From Streptosporangium roseum DSM 43021 (GTDB taxonomy: Bacteria > Actinomycetota > Actinomycetes > Streptosporangiales > Streptosporangiaceae): a stretch of 64,000 nt of DNA. Below, piece by piece: positions 11,262 through 18,890 of the stretch. How positions within the stretch are numbered: the stretch's first letter is position 1; every line of letters begins with the position of its first letter. The position numbers and the translations under genes were made by a program. The notes beneath the pieces were generated by a model, which ran no database searches, had not been told where the DNA came from, and worked only from the letters and a program-made list of their open reading frames with translations. The stretch covers positions 7,874,001 through 7,938,000 of the forward strand of contig NC_013595.1 of the NCBI RefSeq assembly GCF_000024865.1. The letters run 5' to 3'.

Positions 11262-12299
11262 TCAGGTGGTCAGCTTCGCGAGCTCGGCCATCTCCGTCGA
11301 TGGATCGATCACCGGCTGAATGACGATCTCGTTGACCCCGGCTTGTTCCAGGGTGGCGATGCGAGCGAGAAGGTCGTCCCGCGTTCCGGCCAGGGCCAGC
11401 GCGTCGATCAGCGACGGCAGGATCAGGTCCCGGTCTGCCGGCGCGATGCGCCCCAGATAGTGGGGGTAGAGCGCGGTGTGCCGGTCCGGCGCGACGGTCG
11501 TGGTGCCCCGCCGGTCGAGGAGTGACCGCACCGCGTCGCGTTCCTCAACGCCGAACCCTTCGGCGAACGCGGGTGCATCGGCGGCGAAGGTCAACAGCGA
11601 CATGACGATGTGACCCGTCGCGTCCCGGACCGCGTCGCCGTAGGGGTCCTCGCCCTCGTCGAGCACGTGCAGCGAGGTCATGACGTAGGAGTCGACGTCA
11701 CGAGGCGCGCCCGCGGCCTGCCGGCGAGCGTGGTGGAACGCGCTCCAGGCCGCAGGATCCAGGAGGCCGAAGGAGATGATGCCGGTGCCGCGACGACCGG
11801 CGACGGCGGCGGCCTTCAGACCGGTCGCGGCCACCAGGAACTCGATGGGGTCAGTGGTGTTCACGTGCTGCCCGGCATGCAGGAGCCGGATGTCGCGGAC
11901 CTGGTCACCCTCGCGGTACTCGACGGTGCCTCCGGCGCACAAGTCCTGCAGCCCGGCGGTGAACCTCTCGAGTTCGGCCGTCGTGGCCGGCAGCATTCCC
12001 AGGGTGCGCCGGGCGGTGTTGCCGGTGCCGACGCCACAGATGATCCGGCCTGGCGCCAGCGCGTTGAGGCTGGCGAACGCGCTCGCCGCAGCCGGTAACG
12101 ACCGCAACGCCGGTGAGGTCACGCCGACGCCGAGCTTGATACGGCTGGTGGCCTTCGCGCACAAGCCCAGCGCTACGAACGGATCGCCGTGGAGCATGGG
12201 TGTGTCGTAGACCCAGAAGCTGCTGAAGCCCAACTCCTCGGCCTGCGCGGCCAGTTCCTCCACACCGGGTTGTGCCGTGACCACAATGCCTTTGCGCAT
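11262..12299 (-). CDS. Luciferase-like (LLM class, probably F420-dependent) oxidoreductase
   Basis: 345 residues with the TIM-barrel features of the bacterial luciferase/F420-dependent family: MRKGIVVTAQPG at the N-terminus, SSFWVYDTPMLHGDPFVAL, the TSRIKLGVGVTSP strand and the GRIICGVGTGN motif. Actinobacterial members of this type usually use coenzyme F420 rather than FMN; this is family knowledge, not visible here. ATG 12299 is preceded by GGCGGAG at 6-nt spacing. It lies upstream of, and in the same direction as, the P450 cluster, but 185 bp separate it from copy 3, which has its own promoter. Confidence 0.85.
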   Translation of the reverse strand: MRKGIVVTAQPGVEELAAQAEELGFSSFWVYDTPMLHGDPFVALGLCAKATSRIKLGVGVTSPALRSLPAAASAFASLNALAPGRIICGVGTGNTARRTLGMLPATTAELERFTAGLQDLCAGGTVEYREGDQVRDIRLLHAGQHVNTTDPIEFLVAATGLKAAAVAGRRGTGIISFGLLDPAAWSAFHHARRQAAGAPRDVDSYVMTSLHVLDEGEDPYGDAVRDATGHIVMSLLTFAADAPAFAEGFGVEERDAVRSLLDRRGTTTVAPDRHTALYPHYLGRIAPADRDLILPSLIDALALAGTRDDLLARIATLEQAGVNEIVIQPVIDPSTEMAELAKLTT

Positions 12300-12671
12300 G
12301 ATGTCTCCGCCGGTTGATGGACGTTCAGGACCGTGGATGCGATGCCCCTGCTCCTCATGGACCAGCCAGGACGACGAGATCACTCGTTCGTCGGACGGAT
12401 CAGTCGCGGCCAGCCTACGTGCCTGACGTGGCCTGACAACCTTCAAGCGACTGACCAGCCGGATTGCTTGACACCCTGGACAGCGATGGCCGGTTCGGCG
12501 AAGTCGAAGAGCTCAGGGATCCGGTCCGGCCAGGCCGAGGCAGCCCGCCTGCCACGGAAGCCGGTTCTGACGGTGGGAGACACGACCCTGTCTCCCACCC
12601 GGGCGGTCGTCGACGAACCGCTGTGGTCCCGAACAGGGCCGCCGCGCACGCCGGCTCAACCCATGGGCGGG
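12300..12671. other. Intergenic region with a terminator-like hairpin
   Basis: 372 bp without a convincing gene. A perfect 11-bp hairpin (GGTGGGAGACA / TGTCTCCCACC, 12572-12599) lies about 75 bp past the stop of the DUF4132 gene and probably ends its transcript, though no T-run follows. Confidence 0.55.
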
Positions 12672-15107
12672 TCAGCGGAGCTGGTGAGCGATGGACGGGT
12701 CGGTGATGGTGGTGTCTGCGACCAGCAGGAACGCCTTGGACACGATGGCCGACAGCATGCCGCCGTCTTCCTCGAACGGCAGGAAGACGTGGTCGGTGGC
12801 GCCGCGGGGGACGATGCACAGGTAGGCGTCATTGGGTTCCATCAGGATGTTGCCGGAGCCGAGGTGGATCCTGTAGGTGCGAAGGTCGCCCCGGACGCGG
12901 AGAAAACGGTCGGTGAGTTCGAGCCGGTCGGCGATGGCCAAACGGGGTACCAGCCTGGTCAGGGCGTCGCGGCGGACCTGAGCGGTTCCGGTGAGGTCGC
13001 CAAGGTTGTAGGAGTGCCAGTAGTCGTCCTGGCCTTCGGGGTCAAGGCCGGTGGAGGTGACGCCGACGGCCAGGTCGGCGTCGCGCAGCGCCTCCGACAG
13101 CACTCGCGGCGGCACCTCTGCCGGCGAGACCCGGCGCCCGTGCTCGTCGGTGAAACGGATGTCCCCGCTGACGCAGAGCGAGGCGGTGCCGTACGCGTCG
13201 CGCTCGCCGGATTCCTCGTCCAGGTGGAAGTCCCAGCGGGCGGTCAGCCCCGGCAGCTCCTTGACGGCCTCGGCCTGGTTGTAGCCGCCCTCCGCCCACC
13301 AGTGGCCCAGCGACAGGCCGGTCCAGCCGCGTTCGGTGAGCAGCGCCTTGGCTTGGCCGTATCTGAGGACGTGGCCGGCGAAGCGCCGCGAGCGGTCGCC
13401 GGCGCTCTCCTCGGCGGGCGTGAGCAGGTAGACCTCGCGGAAAGCCTGCTTGAACGGCTGCCGCAGGCCGATCGCGAGGACGTGGTCGCGCCAGGCGCGC
13501 ACCTCGTCCACGGCGGCGGAGATGGGGTGCCACAGCTTCACCGGGGTGTCCGGAAGGGGCCGGATGCTCCGCCCCTGCGGGTCCGCCAGCTCCCAGCCGC
13601 CGGCGGCCCGGACGGGGAGGCCGGCGGGGCCCTGCGGGATCTCCCAGATCAGCGCCTTGCCGTACCTGCCGGTCACCGGGTGGTCGAGGTAGTGGGCACA
13701 GATGTCGCGCCAGCACCAGATCCGCTCGCCGGCCAGGGCGCGTTCGACCCGGAAGCGCTCGGCGGGGAGCGTCTTCCTCAGCTCCTTGGCGGTGGCCCTG
13801 AGCTCGGCCAGCAGCTCGCCGTGGGCGGAGCGCACGGCCTTGGGGATCGTCTTGCGGACCTTGCCGCCCTCGTCGACGAAGGCGATCACGCCGTCGGCGG
13901 ACAGGCGCAGGCCGTGCTCGGTGCGGGTGCCGTCGGGTCCGAGGCCGAAGGACGGGACGGTCCGATCCAGGAGTTGCTCGGGCGACAGGCCGGTCTGCTC
14001 GGCCACCCCGTCCAGGGTCCTGGCCACGAGCGCGAGGATGCTCTTCCTGCGGACCTTGGCCTGCACCCGGGCGAGCTGGGTGACCGCTTCCAGGCCGCCG
14101 CGCCGAGCCAGTACGCCGAGGGCGGCGTTGGTCGTCCGCTCGTTGCGCGAGTCGGGGCCCGAGCCGCCGACACCGGTGCCGGTCGCGACGGCCACGTCGC
14201 CGAGCAGCGCCGTCACCCACGGCTCGCCGACCAGCTCGCACGTCCACACCATGCCGCGCACCAGGACCGCGGTGTGCTCGTGGAAGTAGGTGACGACGGG
14301 CCGGTAAGGATGCGGCTCGACGCGCTCGCGGTAACCGGGGATGCGGCCAAGCACATCCTTGACCAGGGTGACAGCGTCGGGTGTGAGCAGCGCCGCGGCC
14401 TGGTCGAGCCAGGCGGCGTTGGGCCGGGGATTCGTGGCCGTGGTCCAGTGGCGCAGCAGCGGCAGCACCTCGGGAGTGCCGAACCGGGCGGCGTACTCCT
14501 CGCGCAGGAGCGTGGCGAACGGGTCCAGCTCGTTGATGAGGTCTTGGGCGGCGACCGCGGGATCGCCCGCGTGGTCGGCCAGCAGGTTGTCGATGACGCG
14601 TTTGACCGAGTCGGTCGCCCCCCATGGCCGCTGGGCCAGATGGTCCTTGACCTGCCGTAGGAACTCCACGTAGGGCTCGCGTTCGGCGACCGGCAGCCGT
14701 CTGGTCGCGGCGAGAGGCAGCCTGTAGAGGTCCGCCGGCTGCTGGTCCCTGCCCAGCGGGGTGGGGGTGACGGCGACGCGCCACAGCAGCTCGATCTCCG
14801 CCGGGGTCCACCGGGGGGCGCGCCGGAGCACCGGGGTGAAGACACTGGTCAACGCCCGGTGGTAATCGCCCTTCCCCACGCTGATGTGCAGGCGGAGCTG
14901 GCCCCACAGCCCCAGGGCGCGCCACTCGGCGCCGCCGGACTCCTTCGCCAGCCTCCCCATCGGTGTGTCGGCGAGCTTCACGTTCCACGGCACGCGCTCC
15001 GCCGGGTCGAAGACCGCGTCCAGCCGTTCGAAGACGTCGAACGTCGTCTCGTCCAGGCAGTCGAGCCAGGCCCGCCGGTCCGAGGGCAGCTCGTCCAGGA
15101 TCGCCAC
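12672..15107 (-). CDS. DUF4132 domain protein
   Basis: 811 residues, molecular function unknown. The C-terminal part carries features I associate with DUF4132 (MolR/YehI-like) proteins: a region with YGQAKALLTERGW, GYNQAEAVKELPG and the ending SGNILMEPNDAYLCIVP...FLPFEEDGG...KAFLLVADT. The N-terminal half is helical, possibly HEAT-like. Start GTG 15107 is chosen because GGGAGG lies five bases upstream; the frame is open further, to a GTG at 15158 lacking a good ribosome site. A 51-residue ORF ends 1 base before this start, so translation is likely coupled. Confidence 0.8.
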   Translation of the reverse strand: MAILDELPSDRRAWLDCLDETTFDVFERLDAVFDPAERVPWNVKLADTPMGRLAKESGGAEWRALGLWGQLRLHISVGKGDYHRALTSVFTPVLRRAPRWTPAEIELLWRVAVTPTPLGRDQQPADLYRLPLAATRRLPVAEREPYVEFLRQVKDHLAQRPWGATDSVKRVIDNLLADHAGDPAVAAQDLINELDPFATLLREEYAARFGTPEVLPLLRHWTTATNPRPNAAWLDQAAALLTPDAVTLVKDVLGRIPGYRERVEPHPYRPVVTYFHEHTAVLVRGMVWTCELVGEPWVTALLGDVAVATGTGVGGSGPDSRNERTTNAALGVLARRGGLEAVTQLARVQAKVRRKSILALVARTLDGVAEQTGLSPEQLLDRTVPSFGLGPDGTRTEHGLRLSADGVIAFVDEGGKVRKTIPKAVRSAHGELLAELRATAKELRKTLPAERFRVERALAGERIWCWRDICAHYLDHPVTGRYGKALIWEIPQGPAGLPVRAAGGWELADPQGRSIRPLPDTPVKLWHPISAAVDEVRAWRDHVLAIGLRQPFKQAFREVYLLTPAEESAGDRSRRFAGHVLRYGQAKALLTERGWTGLSLGHWWAEGGYNQAEAVKELPGLTARWDFHLDEESGERDAYGTASLCVSGDIRFTDEHGRRVSPAEVPPRVLSEALRDADLAVGVTSTGLDPEGQDDYWHSYNLGDLTGTAQVRRDALTRLVPRLAIADRLELTDRFLRVRGDLRTYRIHLGSGNILMEPNDAYLCIVPRGATDHVFLPFEEDGGMLSAIVSKAFLLVADTTITDPSIAHQLR

Positions 15108-15108
15108 G

Positions 15109-15264
15109 TCAGCCTCCCACCGGGGCCACGAGCCTGACGACGGACGCCACTGAGTCACCGGTCAGCTCGGCTCCGGCGTCGGCGGGCGTGACCAGGCCGC
15201 GGAAACGGGGGGAGGGGCCGGCGGTGCAGCGGGCCGTCTCGTCGCGAAAGGTGACCAACGCCAT
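15109..15264 (-). CDS. Micro-ORF coupled to the DUF4132 gene
   Basis: 51 residues beginning MALVTFRDETARCTAG and ending RLVAPVGG. The ATG at 15264 has AGGGAT about 8 nt upstream. The TGA stop is followed by one base and then the GTG of the DUF4132 gene, and the GGGAGG ribosome site of that gene lies inside this ORF. No family recognised. It may be a real small protein or only a coupling leader. Confidence 0.45.
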   Translation of the reverse strand: MALVTFRDETARCTAGPSPRFRGLVTPADAGAELTGDSVASVVRLVAPVGG

Positions 15265-15465
15265 CGGTACATCCCTTGATCGTCGGGGGGTGACAGCGCC
15301 ATCTATAGCAACCCGAGCCGACAGAAACGCAGCCGATGGACACCGGTGCGCGGATGACCTGGCCGATGCGCGTCATCCCCTTGGATATCGTCCGGTGGCG
15401 CTGTTCCGATGTCCGTCAAGCTGATAGTGCCCAGGTCAGGACCGGGGTTCGCTGTCGAGCACGGC

Positions 15466-17010
15466 TCACCCGGCGCGGGTGATGAGGTCGGCGGCCTTTT
15501 CCGCGATCATCACGGTGGGGGCGTGGGTGTGGCCCCGGTTGATGACCGGCATGACCGAGGCGTCGACGACCCGGAGGCCTCCGATCCCGCGGACCCTCAG
15601 CGCCGGGTCCACCACCGCCTCGGCGTCCTCTCCCATCCGGCAGGTGCCCACCGGGTGGTAGAGGGTCTCGCTGCGCTCGCGGATCCAGCGGTCGAGCTCC
15701 TCGTCGGTCTCCGCGCCCCAGTACGGATTCATCGGCGGCCCGGCGAACGGCCTGAGCGCCTCGGTGGCGAACAGCTCCCTGGCCATCCGCAACCCGGCGA
15801 CCTGCCGCCGGACGTCGGCCTCCGCCGTCAGGTAGGCGGGGTCGATCACCACGTCGCGGCCGTTGAGCGAGACGCGGCCGCGGCTCTCCGGCTGGAGCAG
15901 GATCGAGGCGATGGTCAGGCCGTGGCCGGGCGGCGGGGTGAGGCCGTGGTCGATGAACGGGCCGGGCGCGAAGATCAGCTCGATGTCGGGGGCGGGCTCT
16001 CCCGGGGAGGTGCGGATGAAGGCCACGGCCTCGCCGACGTTCGAGGTCAGCATGCCGTTACGGCCGACCAGGAAGCGGAGCAGGTTGGCGACCGACTCGG
16101 CGCCCGCGAGCGTGACCCGCCTGGGGCAGTGCAGGATGACGCCCGAGGCCAGGTGGTCCTGGAGGTTCCTGCCGACCTGGGGCAGCTCGTGGACCGGCTC
16201 GACGCCCTCCGCCCGCAGTTCGTCGGCCGCGCCGACGCCCGACAGCATCAGCAGGTGCGGGGAACCGATCGCCCCGGCCGACAGGATGACCTCCCTGCGC
16301 GCCCGCACCACCGTGCCGTCGCCGTACTCCACGCCCGTCGCGCGCCCGTCCTCGATCAGGACCCTGCGCACGTGCGAGGAGGTCAGCACGGTGAGGTTGG
16401 GCCGCTTGGCGGCGGGTCTGAGATAGGCGTCGGCGGAGCTCCAGCGGCGGCCCCGGTTCTGGGTGACCGGGGTCTGGCAGCAGCCCTCGTTGGACGGGCC
16501 GTTGAGCTCGTCCAGCCGGGTGAGCCCGAGCTCCTCGCAGGCCCGCAGGAACACCGCGGTGGCGGGGTTGGGGCTGCGCAGCTCGGAGATGTGGATCGGG
16601 CCCGCCGTGCCGTACACGCCGCCGAGGTTGGAGCCGGCGCGCCGCTCGGCCCTGTGGAAGTACGGCAGGACCTCCTCGTAGGACCAGCCGGGCACGTCCC
16701 AGCCGTCGTAGTCGGCCCGGTGCCCGCGCACCCACATCTGGGCGTTCATCGAGGAGGAGCCGCCGAGCATCCGGCCGCGCGGCCAGTACAGCTCCCGGCC
16801 GGACAGCTCGGGCTGCTTGGCGGTGGTGAAGGCCCAGTCGCGGTCCGTCTTGAAGAGCTTGGCGAAGCCGGCGGGCATCCGGACCTCCAGCCTGTCGTCG
16901 GAGCCTCCCGCCTCGATCAGCGCCACGGTCGTGGCGGAGTCCGCCGAGAGCCGGTTGGCCAGCACGCATCCCGCCGAGCCGGCGCCTACGATCACATAGT
17001 CGTACTCCAT
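15466..17010 (-). CDS. GMC family FAD-dependent oxidoreductase (choline dehydrogenase-like)
   Basis: 514 residues. N-terminal FAD-binding motif DYVIVGAGSAGC (residues 4-15), second GMC signature GGSSSMNAQMWVRG, GAIGSPHLLMLSGVG in the middle, and the C-terminal active-site region with HPVGTCRMG (His near residue 451) and NRGHTHAPTVMIAEKAADLI. Family members oxidise alcohols to aldehydes or ketones; the substrate cannot be assigned. ATG 17010 is taken as start because the Rossmann strand follows at once; a GTG at 17034 is possible. It is divergent from an acyl-CoA synthetase across palindromic operators, so the two may serve one lipid or alcohol catabolic pathway. Confidence 0.92.
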   Translation of the reverse strand: MEYDYVIVGAGSAGCVLANRLSADSATTVALIEAGGSDDRLEVRMPAGFAKLFKTDRDWAFTTAKQPELSGRELYWPRGRMLGGSSSMNAQMWVRGHRADYDGWDVPGWSYEEVLPYFHRAERRAGSNLGGVYGTAGPIHISELRSPNPATAVFLRACEELGLTRLDELNGPSNEGCCQTPVTQNRGRRWSSADAYLRPAAKRPNLTVLTSSHVRRVLIEDGRATGVEYGDGTVVRARREVILSAGAIGSPHLLMLSGVGAADELRAEGVEPVHELPQVGRNLQDHLASGVILHCPRRVTLAGAESVANLLRFLVGRNGMLTSNVGEAVAFIRTSPGEPAPDIELIFAPGPFIDHGLTPPPGHGLTIASILLQPESRGRVSLNGRDVVIDPAYLTAEADVRRQVAGLRMARELFATEALRPFAGPPMNPYWGAETDEELDRWIRERSETLYHPVGTCRMGEDAEAVVDPALRVRGIGGLRVVDASVMPVINRGHTHAPTVMIAEKAADLITRAG

Positions 17011-17111
17011 GTGGCCACTGACCCTTCGTCGCACGAACGCACGGACGGCCGGCTCGCCCCCGGTAAGCGGGCTCTCATCTGCTTACTCCTCGCTGCTTTA
17101 CACGTCAATTT

Positions 17112-17138
17112 GTAACCTTGGTTACCTACCGGTAGGTA
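17112..17138. promoter_or_regulatory. Two overlapping palindromic operators between GMC oxidoreductase and acyl-CoA synthetase genes
   Basis: GTAACC-TT-GGTTAC at 17112-17125 overlaps a perfect 16-bp palindrome TACCTACCGGTAGGTA at 17123-17138. A possible plus-strand promoter TTGTAA-17-TAGGTA (17110-17138) coincides with them, so binding would block transcription of the acyl-CoA synthetase. The shape fits a TetR- or GntR-type repressor. No regulator gene adjoins. Confidence 0.65.
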
Positions 17139-17190
17139 TCTCGGGCTGCGAGTATGGGCGGGTCAGAGCTTGTTCGGAGGAGGACGCACC

Positions 17191-18726
17191 ATGCTCAACC
17201 TGTCGATCGCGCTGGAGGACAGCGCCCGGGAGCAGCCCGACCGCACCGCACTGGTCTTCGGTGATCTGAGGCTGCCGTACTCCCTGGTCAACACCATCGC
17301 GAACCAGGTTGCCAACCTGCTTGTCTCCCGGGGCGTCGGCAAGGGCGACCGGGTCGCGCTGGCCTGCCCCAACCTGCCCTACTTCCCCTTCGTGTACTAC
17401 GGGATCCTCAAGACCGGCGCCACGGTCGTGCCGCTCAACGTGCTGCTGCAGTCCAGGGAGATCGCCTATCACCTGGAGGACTGCGAGGCCAAGGCTCTGT
17501 TCTGCTTCGAGGGCACGCCGGAGCTGCCGCTGGGCGAGCGCGGGCGGGCGGGCTTCGACCAGGCCGCCGCGACGGAGCACTTCTTCGTGCTGCCGGCCGC
17601 CGCGTTCGCCACCGAGTCCGAGTACGGCGAGACGCTGTGGGCGGCGCTGGACGGCGTGCCGGGCGAGTTCTCGACCGTGCAGACCGCGCCGGACGACACC
17701 GCGGTGATCCTCTACACCAGCGGCACCACCGGCCAGCCCAAGGGCGCCGAGCTCAGCCACCAGAACATGCTGCTCAACGCCATGGTCTCGGATGAGATGT
17801 TCCCGCGCAGCGAGGGCGGCGACGCCTTCCTGGCGGCGCTGCCGCTGTTCCACTCCTTCGGCCAGACCACCGTCATGAACCTCGGCTTCCGCCGCCGGGC
17901 GACCGTGGTGCTCATGCCGCGCTTCGAGCCCGGCCCGGCCCTGGAGCTGATGCGCGCCGAGAACATCACGCTGTTCGCGGGCGTGCCGACCATGTACTGG
18001 GCCATGCTGTCGAAGATCCACGCCGACGGCGACGAGGTGCCCACCTCGCTCAAGGTCGCGGTCGCGGGTGGCGCCTCCTCCCCCGTCGAGGTGCTCAAGG
18101 ACTTCGAGGCCACCTTCGGCATCGGCATCCTGGAGGGCTACGGCCTGTCGGAGACCTCCCCGGTGGCCAGCTTCAACCAGCTCGGCAGGCCCACCAAGCC
18201 CGGCACGATCGGCACGCCGATCTGGGGCGTGGAGATGAGGCTGGTCGACAGCGAGTGGAAGACGGTCGAGGGCGAGGGCCCCGGTGAGATCGCGATCCGC
18301 GGCCACAACGTGATGAAGGGCTACTACAACCGGCCCGAGGCGACCGCCGAGGTCATGAACGACGGCTGGTTCCGCACCGGCGACATCGCCACCCGCGACG
18401 CCGACGGCTACTACGCGATCATCGACCGGGCCAAGGACATGATCATCCGGGGCGGCTTCAACGTCTACCCGCGCGAGATCGAAGAGGTCCTGATGACCCA
18501 CCCCGGGGTCTCCCTCGCCGCGGTGGTCGGGATCTCCCACAACTCGCACGGCGAGGAGGTCAAGGCCTACATCATCCGCGCTCCCGGCGTGTCCGTCAGC
18601 GAGGAGGAGCTGGTCGCCTGGTGCAAGGAGAACATGGCGGCCTACAAGTATCCGCGGATCGTCGAGTTCCGTGACGCCCTTCCGATGACCGCCACCGGGA
18701 AGATCCTCAAGCGCGAGCTCAGGTGA
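17191..18726 (+). CDS. Long-chain fatty-acid--CoA ligase (FadD-like)
   Basis: 511 residues. Activates a carboxylic acid to its CoA thioester through an acyl-adenylate. AMP-binding signature YTSGTTGQPKGAELSHQN around residues 177-194; GYGLSETSP near 315; the hinge region FRTGDIATRDADGYY and IIDRAKDMIIRGGFNVYPREIE; C-terminal catalytic Lys in PMTATGKILKREL. ATG 17191 has GGAGGAGG about 8 bases upstream. It is controlled by the palindromic region shared with the divergent GMC gene. Substrate unknown; a fatty acid or steroid side-chain acid would fit the neighbourhood (inference). Confidence 0.93.
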   Translation: MLNLSIALEDSAREQPDRTALVFGDLRLPYSLVNTIANQVANLLVSRGVGKGDRVALACPNLPYFPFVYYGILKTGATVVPLNVLLQSREIAYHLEDCEAKALFCFEGTPELPLGERGRAGFDQAAATEHFFVLPAAAFATESEYGETLWAALDGVPGEFSTVQTAPDDTAVILYTSGTTGQPKGAELSHQNMLLNAMVSDEMFPRSEGGDAFLAALPLFHSFGQTTVMNLGFRRRATVVLMPRFEPGPALELMRAENITLFAGVPTMYWAMLSKIHADGDEVPTSLKVAVAGGASSPVEVLKDFEATFGIGILEGYGLSETSPVASFNQLGRPTKPGTIGTPIWGVEMRLVDSEWKTVEGEGPGEIAIRGHNVMKGYYNRPEATAEVMNDGWFRTGDIATRDADGYYAIIDRAKDMIIRGGFNVYPREIEEVLMTHPGVSLAAVVGISHNSHGEEVKAYIIRAPGVSVSEEELVAWCKENMAAYKYPRIVEFRDALPMTATGKILKRELR

Positions 18727-18890
18727 CCGGCCGGGTTTTCTGTAGATAATTGAAAATAGCCATATATACCTGACTCGAAAGCGTTTCCCGAAAAGCTAGG
18801 TTACGATGCGGTCCCGCCCTTACGATCGCGGGCGTGCTCTCGTTCATCCTCCAGCGCAACAGGCCGGGAATTGCCGAAGGCGGGTAGAAC

